In this document: piece by piece, positions 43,201-53,456 of the stretch
Numbering within the stretch: the stretch's first letter is position 1
Layout of the letters: the number at the start of each line of letters is the position of its first letter
NCBI RefSeq assembly: GCF_016342705.1
Contig: NZ_JAEINV010000010.1
Coordinates: 62,001-126,000 of the forward strand
Source of the DNA: Lutibacter sp.
GTDB lineage: Bacteria; Bacteroidota; Bacteroidia; Flavobacteriales; Flavobacteriaceae
Direction of reading: 5' to 3'
DNA: 64,000 nt
The notes under the pieces: generated by a model
What the model was told of the DNA's origin: nothing
The model's database searches: none
The model's input: only the letters and a program-made list of their open reading frames with translations
Made by a program: the position numbers and the translations under genes

Positions 43201-43360
43201 AATGACGTATTTTGGAGTTAACTTTTACCTATCCGGTTTACATTCTTATGCTAGTGGAGATAAAGTAATTACACCCGTATTTGTATACTATTCTATTGTA
43301 ATTGTAGCTATTTTATCAATTTTCGCCTATTTTAAATTCAAAAAACATTATAAAAAATAA
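40241..43360 (+). CDS. ccsBA: Fused cytochrome c biogenesis protein CcsBA (ResB-CcsA)
   Basis: System II heme-handling and cytochrome c synthetase, joining heme to apocytochromes outside the membrane. The 1039-residue protein has an N-terminal ResB/CcsB part (helices near residues 10-30 and 45-110, STRIMAVLFLVFAAAMGVATFIE) with a large periplasmic domain. A second periplasmic stretch lies in the middle (SVFSFGQEHNHAMSEKQ, about 485-750). The C-terminal CcsA part contains the WWD heme motif (WGRYWGWDPKETWAL), followed by conserved His in LHLRL and GLHSYASGD. NorC and other c-type cytochromes would need it. The operator-like palindrome at 40186 hints at shared regulation with nor. Confidence 0.93.
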   Translation: MNKFLSFIYSTRIMAVLFLVFAAAMGVATFIENDHGTETAKALVYNAWWFEGIMIFFAINFFGNIFKYKLLRKEKLVVLAFHLAFFLIIVGAGITRYISFEGIMPIKEGAVSNTFLSEKNYISIVVNDGNEQKTPYHKPVLLSSISKNSFNYTTDFKGTDISVKLTNYTPNAEEVFEETENGEEYLLFVESGGGGRHNHYLKKGNAEVVHGVQVGFDSPTKNTIDFKTVDGSLKIASAVEGQFFRMADNFEGNIAKDSLQDFSLLAVHSIAGLQFVVPKGPIKGSYKTVSGNKEMNSLAQLEFDVTVGGETKHIKLNGGKFAIQPPTQFSIGNLNFRMSYGAMQMQLPFSIKLNDFQLDKYPGSESAMSFASEITVIDPSETFDFRIFMNHILNYKGYKFFQSSYNITPEYEETHLSVNHDFWGTTITYIGYFLLYAGLILIIFMPGTRFDFLRKSLQKIKKTKTTLSVLALLLFSVFSFGQEHNHAMSEKQIDSALVANEISLEHAEKFSKLIIQDAGGRMKPVHTYASELLRKVSKHDTYKDMNATQVFLSIQQNPRVWFQIPVIYIEKDNTKLRDIVGIPHDQKYAALASFFDEQGMYKISEIQQEAQKSNIKSKFEKDVINVDRRVNLLYSAITGDILRIFPIPNDINHTWVSHNNIQPTNFKGQDSLFVRQILPIYLQTLSESKTTKDYSQSDEIIEGIIKFQKKYGSDVYPSDHKIDLEIAYNKYDVFRTIYSYYMYIGTLMFLFVIFQIFNSNKVINYLIKGSIAIIILLFLMHTGGLIARWIVSGNAPWSNAYESMIYVGWATMLFGLIFGRKSSMTIAATAFLTAFILMVAHWNWMDPEIANLQPVLNSYWLMIHVSIIVASYGPFALGMILGLISLILMALTTQKNKAKVGAMIKELTTINEMSLTVGLVMLSIGNFLGGQWANESWGRYWGWDPKETWALISIMIYAFVLHLRLVPGLRSRFTFNVFSVAAFASILMTYFGVNFYLSGLHSYASGDKVITPVFVYYSIVIVAILSIFAYFKFKKHYKK

Positions 43361-43380
43361 TAATTACCAATGCAAAAATG

Positions 43381-43388
43381 TAACTTTG
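43381..43388 (+). promoter_or_regulatory. -7 box for the membrane TPR-like gene
   Basis: TAACTTTG matches TAnnTTTG, 24 bases before the ATG at 43412. Confidence 0.45.
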
Positions 43389-43411
43389 CAAACTATTAAA
43401 AAAATATAAAA

Positions 43412-43927
43412 ATGTTTAATAAGTATATAAAATTAGTAATAGCAGGAGCAATTTTTATTTGGTCAATTTTTCAATTTGTTGAAGGGAATATAATGAATGG
43501 TATTTCATTAATTTTATTAGCTGGTATTTTTGTGTTGTTTTATTTTAAAAACGAATTTATTTTACTAGCCTTTTTACAATTAAGAAAACAAAATTTTGCT
43601 GGAGCAAGTAAATGGTTGTCATATATTAAAAATCCTAGCAGTGCTTTAATTAAAAAACAGGAAGGTTATTATAATTTTTTACAAGGAATTATGGTTTCAC
43701 AAACCAACATAACACAGGCTGAAAAATATTTTAAAAAAGCGCTTAGTTTAGGTTTAAATATGAACCATGACATTGCAATGGCTAAATTACAACTAGCAGG
43801 AATTGCAATGACAAAAAGAAGAAAAAGAGAAGCTACACTGTTAATGAATGAAGCTAAAAAGCTGGATACTCAAAATATGTTAGCTGAACAAATAAAAATG
43901 TTAAAAGACCAATTAAAGAAAATTTAA
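43412..43927 (+). CDS. Membrane protein with TPR-like repeats, unknown function
   Basis: A 171-residue protein with two N-terminal membrane helices (YIKLVIAGAIFIWSIFQFV and GISLILLAGIFVLFYF). A soluble helical part follows with TPR-like pairs (LRKQNFAGASKWLSYI, ITQAEKYFKKALSLGLNMN, ATLLMNEAKKLDTQNMLAEQ). This suggests a membrane-anchored scaffold facing the cytoplasm. I do not recognise a named family beyond DUF2892-like Flavobacterial proteins. It has its own -7 box and ends before a strong terminator. Confidence 0.7.
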   Translation: MFNKYIKLVIAGAIFIWSIFQFVEGNIMNGISLILLAGIFVLFYFKNEFILLAFLQLRKQNFAGASKWLSYIKNPSSALIKKQEGYYNFLQGIMVSQTNITQAEKYFKKALSLGLNMNHDIAMAKLQLAGIAMTKRRKREATLLMNEAKKLDTQNMLAEQIKMLKDQLKKI

Positions 43928-43943
43928 TTTTCTTTAATTTCAT

Positions 43944-43977
43944 AAAAAAAGCGCAACAAATGTTGCGCTTTTTTTAT
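43944..43977. terminator. Bidirectional rho-independent terminator
   Basis: AAAAAAAGCGCAACA and TGTTGCGCTTTTTTT form a near-perfect stem between the convergent TPR-like and LysM genes. Confidence 0.92.
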
Positions 43978-43991
43978 GCTTAACCTTTAAA

Positions 43992-45746
43992 TTATTGTAG
44001 AATTAATGGAACCAATTCTTTCGTATATTGAATTATGTAAATACCATTATTTTCAAAACTTCCGCTAGCTTTTTTAGCATAGTTAAAGGAAGATGAAACC
44101 CTAACAGATTTCCCAGCCTTTAAACCATCTTCTAATGAATCGTAACTAGCTAATCTAATTAATACATCATACGTAACATCAAACCCTCTAATAGCATAAT
44201 CACTTGGGATTGTATTATTTTCTTTTTGAAATTTTGTGAAAAAGTTTTTTATCAACACGCTATCCATATTAAAAAACTCAGCCGTAGGATAAGTAAAATT
44301 CAATTGCCCCAAATAATTATTATCTACTCCCTCAAAGTTTTTACCTTTATCTAAAGATATTAAATGAATTACAAACTTATCTGCAAGTCCTTTTAAATTA
44401 TTAATTGTAGAAGCAGTTGTTACATTATCTTCACTTATTAAAAATACCCAATTTTTAACACCTTCTTTTAATTTTTCTGAAATTCTACCACCGCCTACAT
44501 AGCCTTTTTCAGGCTTAATTACCGATACATTTTTAATCCCTTCAAAAGAATTTAGTTTATTAACAACTCTCCAAAGCACACTTTGAGATTCAGTTTTACC
44601 ATCATTAATAACAATAATGTTTTCGCCATTATAAGTTCGCTCTAAATAAGTTATTAATTTATCTTCTACCAATGCTTCTTTCGGAGAAGATTTTATTAAG
44701 TTCTCTGCACCATAAGAATCCTGACTTTTTGAGAAAAAAGGCGTAATAACAGGTGTTTTTATGTGTTTAGTTAACCATTCTGCTTTATCAAAAAACAACG
44801 GACCAATAACAATATCAGCTTCATTAAAATTCACCTTATTTACAAGACTTTGTAGCTTCGATAATGAATTTTCAGAATCAAAAAACTGAACTTTTAAAGG
44901 CACTCCTTTTTCTTTTAAAGAATCAATTGCCATTAAAGCTCCAATATGAAAATCCGCCGCAACATTAGTAATATTATTTCTACTAAAAATTGAACCTGAA
45001 ATAGAATCGTTCACTTTATTTAATTGATAAGGCAGCAAAAAAATCACCTTTAATACTTTTCCAGAATTTATATGCTCTTTAAAAGTAACTCCATGAGATT
45101 CTCTTATAAGGTTTGAATTATAATCATTAAACAATGGTACCTTAACAACTACTTCTTCGCTTTTATTTTTCTCAATTTTTAAAACCATCCCTAATTTTAA
45201 ACCATCTTTTAAATCTGGATTTAACTTTAGTAATTCAGCTTCTGTAACATCATATTTTCTGGTTAAATTATAAATAGTATTATCTTTAACAACGGTGTGT
45301 AAAATATATTCATTTTCTACTAATGTCACTTTTTGTCCATTCTCTGGAATGTTTAGTTTCATTCCAATTTTCAATCCATCTTCAAGTCCCGGATTTGCTT
45401 TAATTAAATCGTTAATAGAAACATTAAACTTTTTAGAAAGACCATAAACAGTATCCTTTGGTTGCACTTCATAAAGATTGGAATCTTTATTAATTACAGC
45501 GTTATTTTCGATAACATTATTTCCAAAATTTTTATTTGGAACAATTATAACTGTTTCGGCGTCTGGTTTTCTACTAACATCTGGATTTAATTTTAACAAA
45601 TCTCTTGTTGAAAGATCAAAATCCTTGGCAATACTTTTTATGGTTTCACCATCTTTAACGGTATAAGTTATGTATTTTTTTTGCTGAGCAAAGGAAACTA
45701 CAGAAACCAAAAAAAGAAATACTAAAAATAATTTAGATAAATTCAT
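43992..45746 (-). CDS. Exported LysM-repeat protein fused to a type 1 periplasmic-binding-like domain
   Basis: A 584-residue exported protein (signal ...LFLVSVVSFAQQ). Three LysM repeats occupy about residues 24-195, each with a DGETIKSIAKDF / KDTVYGLSKKFNVS / KDNTIYNLTRKYDVT-type core and an LNP(D/G) turn, suggesting peptidoglycan or chitin-like glycan binding. The remainder (about 215-580) is a two-lobed type 1 periplasmic-binding fold (VIFLLPYQLN, ADFHIGALMAIDSLKEKG, ADIVIGPLFFDKA, SDYAIRGFDVTYDVL). The pairing resembles LppC/LpoA-like regulators of cell-wall synthesis, an inference only. It precedes no obvious partner; guaA lies 27 bp upstream on the same strand. Confidence 0.85.
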   Translation of the reverse strand: MNLSKLFLVFLFLVSVVSFAQQKKYITYTVKDGETIKSIAKDFDLSTRDLLKLNPDVSRKPDAETVIIVPNKNFGNNVIENNAVINKDSNLYEVQPKDTVYGLSKKFNVSINDLIKANPGLEDGLKIGMKLNIPENGQKVTLVENEYILHTVVKDNTIYNLTRKYDVTEAELLKLNPDLKDGLKLGMVLKIEKNKSEEVVVKVPLFNDYNSNLIRESHGVTFKEHINSGKVLKVIFLLPYQLNKVNDSISGSIFSRNNITNVAADFHIGALMAIDSLKEKGVPLKVQFFDSENSLSKLQSLVNKVNFNEADIVIGPLFFDKAEWLTKHIKTPVITPFFSKSQDSYGAENLIKSSPKEALVEDKLITYLERTYNGENIIVINDGKTESQSVLWRVVNKLNSFEGIKNVSVIKPEKGYVGGGRISEKLKEGVKNWVFLISEDNVTTASTINNLKGLADKFVIHLISLDKGKNFEGVDNNYLGQLNFTYPTAEFFNMDSVLIKNFFTKFQKENNTIPSDYAIRGFDVTYDVLIRLASYDSLEDGLKAGKSVRVSSSFNYAKKASGSFENNGIYIIQYTKELVPLILQ

Positions 45747-45773
45747 TTATGTTATTTTTTTAAAGAAGGAAAA

Positions 45774-47306
45774 TTATTCCCACTCAATTGTTGCTGGTGG
45801 CTTAGAACTAATATCGTACACTACTCTATTAACGCCTTTTACACCGTTTATTATTTTATTAGAAGTTTTTTGTAAAAACTCATATGGTAAATTTACCCAG
45901 TCGGCTGTCATTCCATCCGTAGATTCAACGGCTCTTAAAACAACTGCTTTTTCATAAGTTCTTTCATCTCCCATAACACCTACAGAATTCACTGGTAATA
46001 ACATTGCTCCTGCTTGCCAAACACTATTATACAAACCTGCATCTTTTAAACCTTGAATAAAAATAGCATCAACTTCTTGTAACATTCTTACTTTTTCAGC
46101 AGTAATATCACCTAAAATTCGAATTCCTAAACCTGGTCCTGGAAATGGATGTCTACCTAATAACTCATCATCAATTCCCATAGAACGTCCAACTCTCCTA
46201 ACCTCATCTTTAAATAACATTTTTAAAGGTTCAACAATTTTCAACTTCATAAAGTCTGGCAAACCCCCAACATTATGATGTGATTTTATAGTTGCTGAAG
46301 GACCTCCAGAAACTGAAACTGACTCAATTACATCTGGATAAATAGTTCCTTGCGCTAACCATTTTACATCTTGAATTAAATGCGCCTCATCATCAAAAAC
46401 TTCAATAAAAACTCTACCAATTATTTTGCGTTTACCTTCAGGATCCGATTCTCCAGCCAATTCTTTCAAAAAACGTGCCGAAGCATCCACTCCTTTCACA
46501 TTCAAGCCCATATGCTTGTATTGATCCAATACATTTTCAAATTCATTTTTACGCAACAAACCGTTATTTACAAAAATGCAATATAAATTACTACCTATAG
46601 CTTTACTTAATAAGGTAGCGGCAACTGTAGAATCCACTCCTCCAGATAAACCTAAAACAACTTTATCATTTCCTATGGTTGCTCTTAATTTTTTAACAGT
46701 AGATTCCACAAAAGAGTCTGGTGTCCACGTTTGAGCAACCCCAGCAATTTTCACCAAAAAGTTTTCTAAAATTTTTAAACCATCTTTTGAATGATACACT
46801 TCTGGGTGAAATTGAATTCCGTATGAAACTTCATTTGTTAATTTAAAAGCGGCATTTTTAACATCATGCGTACTAGCAATTAACTCACTATGTTCTGGTA
46901 ATTCAACAATAGTATCACTATGACTCATCCAAACCTGACTTCCCTCAGAAACTCCTTCAAAAAACAAATCGTTTGAATTTACAAAAGATAAATTTGCTCT
47001 ACCATACTCTCTTGTATTTGAAGCAGCTACTTTTCCGCCAAAATTATGAGCCATAAATTGGGCTCCAAAACAAACACCTAACAATGGTAATTTGCCTTTA
47101 ATTTGGGATAAATCTGGATGAGGAGCATCTTCTGCTCTCACTGAAAATGGACTTCCAGAAAGAATTATAGCTTTATAATCTTCAATTTTAAAATTTTTAC
47201 TATTGTACGGAAATATTTCGCAAAAAATATTGAGTTCTCTAACTCTTCTGGCAATCAACTGTGTGTATTGCGAACCGAAATCTAAAATAAGTACCTTTTG
47301 TTGCAT
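45774..47306 (-). CDS. guaA: GMP synthase (glutamine-hydrolysing)
   Basis: Aminates XMP to GMP using glutamine and ATP. The 510-residue protein has a class I glutamine amidotransferase domain ([19 protein letters not shown], the nucleophile Cys in [20 protein letters not shown]). The ATP-pyrophosphatase domain has the P-loop [18 protein letters not shown], and the C-terminal dimerisation domain follows ([10 protein letters not shown] at the end). I start at ATG 47306, not the TTG at 47312, because a -7 box at 47310-47317 overlaps the latter. Confidence 0.96.
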   Translation of the reverse strand: MQQKVLILDFGSQYTQLIARRVRELNIFCEIFPYNSKNFKIEDYKAIILSGSPFSVRAEDAPHPDLSQIKGKLPLLGVCFGAQFMAHNFGGKVAASNTREYGRANLSFVNSNDLFFEGVSEGSQVWMSHSDTIVELPEHSELIASTHDVKNAAFKLTNEVSYGIQFHPEVYHSKDGLKILENFLVKIAGVAQTWTPDSFVESTVKKLRATIGNDKVVLGLSGGVDSTVAATLLSKAIGSNLYCIFVNNGLLRKNEFENVLDQYKHMGLNVKGVDASARFLKELAGESDPEGKRKIIGRVFIEVFDDEAHLIQDVKWLAQGTIYPDVIESVSVSGGPSATIKSHHNVGGLPDFMKLKIVEPLKMLFKDEVRRVGRSMGIDDELLGRHPFPGPGLGIRILGDITAEKVRMLQEVDAIFIQGLKDAGLYNSVWQAGAMLLPVNSVGVMGDERTYEKAVVLRAVESTDGMTADWVNLPYEFLQKTSNKIINGVKGVNRVVYDISSKPPATIEWE

Positions 47307-47309
47307 CCG

Positions 47310-47317
47310 CAAAAATA
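47310..47317 (-). promoter_or_regulatory. -7 box for guaA, abutting the start codon
   Basis: TATTTTTG on the minus strand, only three bases before the guaA ATG. If used, transcription would begin at or about the start codon. Confidence 0.45.
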
Positions 47318-49634
<2,317 letters not shown>

Positions 49635-49661
49635 TCTGATACATTTAACACTCTTAAATTA

Positions 49662-49697
49662 ATAAAAAGACTGCTTTTTCAAGCAGTCTTTTTATTT
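49662..49697 (+). terminator. Rho-independent terminator of gyrB
   Basis: AAAAAGACTGCTT and AAGCAGTCTTTTT form a perfect stem followed by a T-rich tail, 28 bp after the gyrB stop. Confidence 0.9.
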
Positions 49698-49744
49698 TAT
49701 ACACATAATTTATTTATATTTACTTAAATAAAACCCCCTAAATT

Positions 49745-50773
49745 ATGAAAAAAATTATTCTTGTTTTTCTAACCATTTCAATCAACTTAACTATAAAAGC
49801 ACAAGATGGAATGGAGGCAATCTTACTTTCTGGAGTAAGCGACGCAAATAAATTAACCGAAGCATATATTAATCCTTCTATGAAAGGATTAATTTATAGT
49901 ATGAATGGAGGCTGGTACCATACCGCAAAAACTCATCAAACATTGGGTTTTGATATTAGTATTGGATTGAATGCATCCGTAATTCCATCATCAGAGGAAA
50001 TTTTTAATTTTTCTGATTTAGGATTATCATCAAATACAACCTCTACTTCTTTAACAGGAGCAACTGTTGCAGGACCAAATTCTTTAGAAGCACCTGTGAA
50101 GGTTTCTACAACAATTAATGGACAAAATGTTACTGCAAATTACACAATGCCAGGCGGAGTAAAAGATGATTTACCTTTAAATGCAATGCCTGCTCCATCG
50201 GTTCAATTAACTTTAGGATTACCCCACAATTTTGATATTATGCTTAGAGGCGTTCCTAGTGTTGGATCAAATGATGTAAAAGGAAACTTATTAGGAGTTG
50301 GAGTTAAAAAAGAAATTACAAGTTTATTTGGACCTATAGATAAACTACCCCTACACGTTTCTTTATTAGGGACATACACAACAATGGATGTTAATTATGA
50401 TTTACAAAATGATAGTTCTATCCAAGGAGTTAATCAAGAAGCAACTTTTAATTTAAACGCATATTCTGTTCAAGCAATTGCATCCATTAATTTTCCAATT
50501 ATCAATTTTTATGGAGGAATTGGCTATAGCGGAGGATCTTCAAAATTTAAAATGAAAGGAACTTATAATTTAGAATACAATACTGGCTATCCCGCGCCAA
50601 ATGATACAGCCGAAGTTACAGTGACTGATCCTATAAATTTAAATTTTGATACCAAAGCTTTGAAAACAACTTTAGGCACAAGAATTAGTTTAGGCTTTTT
50701 CAAATTATTTGCAGATTACACCTTGCAAGAATACAACACTATAACTGCTGGTATAGCTTTTAGTTTTAGATAG
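49745..50773 (+). CDS. DUF6588-like outer membrane protein
   Basis: A 342-residue exported protein (signal ...LTISINLTIKAQ). The body alternates short beta strands and Gly-rich turns, ends in a Phe-containing terminal strand (GIAFSFR), and shows NPSMKGLIYSMNGGWYHTAKTH near the N-terminus. I recognise the DUF6588 type, presumed outer-membrane barrels of unknown function. It is monocistronic between terminators. Confidence 0.75.
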   Translation: MKKIILVFLTISINLTIKAQDGMEAILLSGVSDANKLTEAYINPSMKGLIYSMNGGWYHTAKTHQTLGFDISIGLNASVIPSSEEIFNFSDLGLSSNTTSTSLTGATVAGPNSLEAPVKVSTTINGQNVTANYTMPGGVKDDLPLNAMPAPSVQLTLGLPHNFDIMLRGVPSVGSNDVKGNLLGVGVKKEITSLFGPIDKLPLHVSLLGTYTTMDVNYDLQNDSSIQGVNQEATFNLNAYSVQAIASINFPIINFYGGIGYSGGSSKFKMKGTYNLEYNTGYPAPNDTAEVTVTDPINLNFDTKALKTTLGTRISLGFFKLFADYTLQEYNTITAGIAFSFR

Positions 50774-50903
50774 TTAAAACCCATTTAATTTTTTGAATAA
50801 TAACTACAAACGATTTCGTAGATTCAAGCTGAATAAGCCTATATTTTAGTTAAATTTTGCTATTTTTACATCAAAATAAATTATAAACATAACAAATAAA
50901 AAT

Positions 50904-51824
50904 ATGAAAGTAACAGTAGTAGGAGCTGGTGCTGTTGGTGCAAGTTGCGCTGAGTACATAGCTATTAAAGATTTCGCTTCAGAAGTTGTTTTAATTGATA
51001 TTAAAGAAGGATTTGCTGAAGGAAAAGCAATGGACTTAATGCAAACAGCCTCATTAATGGGCTTTGACACCCAAATTACTGGTGTAACAAATGATTACTC
51101 TAAAACTGCAGGAAGTGATGTTGCAGTAATTACAAGTGGTATTCCTAGAAAACCAGGAATGACACGTGAAGAATTAATTGGAATTAACGCTGGTATTGTA
51201 AAAGCTGTATCTGCAAGTTTAGTTCAATATTCTCCAAACGTAATTATCATTGTTGTAAGTAACCCAATGGATACTATGGCTTATTTAGCTCATAAATCTA
51301 CAGGATTACCAAAAAACAGAATTATTGGTATGGGTGGAGCTTTAGATAGCGCTCGTTTTAAATTTAGATTGGCAGAAGCTTTAGGTTGTCCTCAATCTGA
51401 TGTTGATGGAATGGTAATTGCTGGTCACAGTGATACTGGAATGCTACCTTTAACACGTTTAGCTGTTAGAAATAGCGTTTCTGTTTCTGAATTTTTATCA
51501 GAAGAAAAATTAGCAGAAGTTGCTGAAGCTACTAAAGTTGGTGGAGCTACTTTAACTAAATTATTAGGAACAAGTGCTTGGTATGCACCAGGTGCAGCAG
51601 TTTCTTCAATGGTTCAAGCTATTGCTTGTGATACTAAAAAAATGTTCCCTTGTTCAGCTTTATTAGAAGGTGAATATGGCTTAAAAGACATTTCAATTGG
51701 TGTGCCTTGTATTATTGGTAAAAACGGAATTGAAAAAATTGTTGAAATTGATTTAACTGATGCTGAAAAAGCGAAATTAGCAGAAAGTGCTGATGGAGTT
51801 AGAGCAGTAAACGATTTATTGTAA
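50904..51824 (+). CDS. mdh: Malate dehydrogenase
   Basis: NAD-dependent oxidation of malate to oxaloacetate in the TCA cycle. The 306-residue protein belongs to the LDH-like MDH group. It has the Rossmann loop KVTVVGAGAVGASCAEYI with Asp in LIDIKEGFAEG (NAD specificity), substrate Arg in GIPRKPGMTREEL, SNPMDTMAYLAH, and catalytic His in VIAGHSDTGMLPL. The active-site loop Arg residues specify malate over lactate. Length is normal. Confidence 0.96.
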   Translation: MKVTVVGAGAVGASCAEYIAIKDFASEVVLIDIKEGFAEGKAMDLMQTASLMGFDTQITGVTNDYSKTAGSDVAVITSGIPRKPGMTREELIGINAGIVKAVSASLVQYSPNVIIIVVSNPMDTMAYLAHKSTGLPKNRIIGMGGALDSARFKFRLAEALGCPQSDVDGMVIAGHSDTGMLPLTRLAVRNSVSVSEFLSEEKLAEVAEATKVGGATLTKLLGTSAWYAPGAAVSSMVQAIACDTKKMFPCSALLEGEYGLKDISIGVPCIIGKNGIEKIVEIDLTDAEKAKLAESADGVRAVNDLL

Positions 51825-51843
51825 ATTTCAATAGTTTCAAATA

Positions 51844-51882
51844 AAAAAAACTCCTCAGATACTTTGTATTTGAGGAGTTTTT
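51844..51882 (+). terminator. Rho-independent terminator of mdh
   Basis: AAAACTCCTCA and TGAGGAGTTTT pair around a 15-base loop, followed by T-rich sequence, 20 bp after the mdh stop. Confidence 0.88.
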
Positions 51883-52117
51883 AATTTTTAGAATCAAAAT
51901 ATTTTTTACAACGGACATGTATATTAGGTAAATTTCATATTCTCATTCTAAAATTTAGCTATCTTTATTTCCAGTTAACTTTCAGCAGTCATCAATCTTT
52001 TGTTTATAAAAATTAATTATATTTACCTCCATACGTTATCATTAAGCTATTCAACGTTTATATAAAGGGCTAAATGTGGCGTTTACTTCAACCATCAATT
52101 TTAAAATTTAGTAAATT
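51883..52117. other. AT-rich intergenic stretch before the YwqK-like gene
   Basis: With the terminator this makes a gap of just under 300 bp. I see no ORF, RNA gene or clear -7 box; only short imperfect repeats of the type ACGTTTAT/GGCGTTTAC were noted. Confidence 0.4.
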
Positions 52118-52546
52118 ATGAAAAAAGCACTCCTTATATTTATAACCTTTTTAAGCATTAATACTATAAATGCTCAAGAAAAAATTGAAAAATACTATAA
52201 TTACGCAAAAGGAAATATAAAAGAAGCTGGTGCAATTGATAAAAATGGTTTTCCTATAGGTGAATGGAACTATTATTTAGAAAGTGGTGCGCTAGGTTAC
52301 ATAATTAATTGGGAAACTAATTTTTCAAAAGAATTTTATGAAACTGGTGAATTAAAAGTAACCAGAACATTTAATCCAGATACTGGGGCAAGTATAGGAG
52401 AATCTACCACTTATTTTAAAAATGGAAAAATTGAACTTTCGGGAAACTATGATAAAAACGGTGATAAAAACGGTGTTTTTAAAACTTTTTTTAAAAATGG
52501 GACCCTCAAGAATATTCAAACTTATATAAATGGAAAATTACAATAA
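52118..52546 (+). CDS. Exported MORN/YwqK-like repeat protein
   Basis: A 142-residue exported protein: signal MKKALLIFITFLSINTINAQ, then MORN-type repeats of the YwqK group (GNIKEAGAIDKNGFPIGEWNYYLESGALGYI, TYFKNGKIELSGNYDKNG, FKTFFKNGTLKNIQTYINGK). The YwqK family is sometimes labelled antitoxin, but here secretion makes that role unlikely, and no toxin gene is adjacent. Surface or periplasmic function unknown. It precedes the sulfurtransferase gene by 27 bp. Confidence 0.75.
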   Translation: MKKALLIFITFLSINTINAQEKIEKYYNYAKGNIKEAGAIDKNGFPIGEWNYYLESGALGYIINWETNFSKEFYETGELKVTRTFNPDTGASIGESTTYFKNGKIELSGNYDKNGDKNGVFKTFFKNGTLKNIQTYINGKLQ

Positions 52547-52573
52547 AATATTATAACCTATACTCTGAAGTAA

Positions 52574-53413
52574 ATGATAAAACATCACATTTCACCTATT
52601 ATAAATGTTACAGAATTAGTTGAACTTCACAAAGTTAATAACCCCATACTAATTGATGCTAGCAACGGAATAAACGCAAAAAAAAATTATGAAGCTAAAC
52701 ATTTGGATGGTGCACTTTTTGTTGATTTAAACTCCCAATTAGCAGCTATAAAAGAAAACCTAGCTGATGGTGGCAGACATCCCTTGCCTACATTAGAACA
52801 ATTTTCAAACACATTAACCACTTTAGGAATTTCACCAGAAAGTCACGTTATAATTTATGATGATAAAAATGGCGCAAATGCTGCGGCACGTTTCTGGTGG
52901 ATGTTAAAAGCCATTGATCATAAAAAAGTACAAGTATTAAATGGTGGAATACAAGAAGCTGAAAAATTAAACTTCCCTATAAATTCAAAAAAAGTAACAG
53001 CAAAAAAAAATACACCATATATTATTGATAATTGGAAACTTCCAACCATTAATTTAAATGACATTGAAAAAGTGGTTAAACTTAAATCTGCCACAATTAT
53101 TGATGTTAGAGAAACAACAAGATACAATGGAGAGCATGAGCCTATAGATTTGGTTGCAGGGCATATTCCAACAGCACTAAATATTCCTTTTTCAGAGAAT
53201 TTAAATAAAAACGGATTGTTTTTATCACCCTCAGAATTAAAGGACAAGTATTCAAAATTTAAAAACAACCACATTATTGTACATTGCGGATCTGGAGTTA
53301 CAGCTTGCCATTCGCTTTTAGCTTTTGATTATGCCGGTTTAAAAATTCCAATATTATATGTTGGTTCTTGGAGTGAATGGAGCAGAAATAATAAACCAAT
53401 AAAAACTAACTAA
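52574..53413 (+). CDS. Two-domain rhodanese sulfurtransferase
   Basis: Thiosulfate or 3-mercaptopyruvate sulfurtransferase of 279 residues. It has an inactive N-terminal rhodanese domain (VNNPILIDASNGINAKKNYEAKHLDGALFVD) and a catalytic C-terminal domain with nucleophile Cys in IVHCGSGVTACHSLLA. The CGSGVTA loop is that of 3-mercaptopyruvate sulfurtransferases (SseA type), whereas thiosulfate enzymes have CRxG(K/R)-like loops, so the former substrate is likelier. Cytoplasmic; no signal peptide. Confidence 0.85.
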   Translation: MIKHHISPIINVTELVELHKVNNPILIDASNGINAKKNYEAKHLDGALFVDLNSQLAAIKENLADGGRHPLPTLEQFSNTLTTLGISPESHVIIYDDKNGANAAARFWWMLKAIDHKKVQVLNGGIQEAEKLNFPINSKKVTAKKNTPYIIDNWKLPTINLNDIEKVVKLKSATIIDVRETTRYNGEHEPIDLVAGHIPTALNIPFSENLNKNGLFLSPSELKDKYSKFKNNHIIVHCGSGVTACHSLLAFDYAGLKIPILYVGSWSEWSRNNKPIKTN

Positions 53414-53456
53414 TGTTGGTTTCTATTGGCTTTAAAGTTTTTATACCTAACAAAAA

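Noticed and set aside
52118-52546. Antitoxin role for the YwqK-like gene
   Set aside because: It has a clear export signal and no toxin partner nearby.
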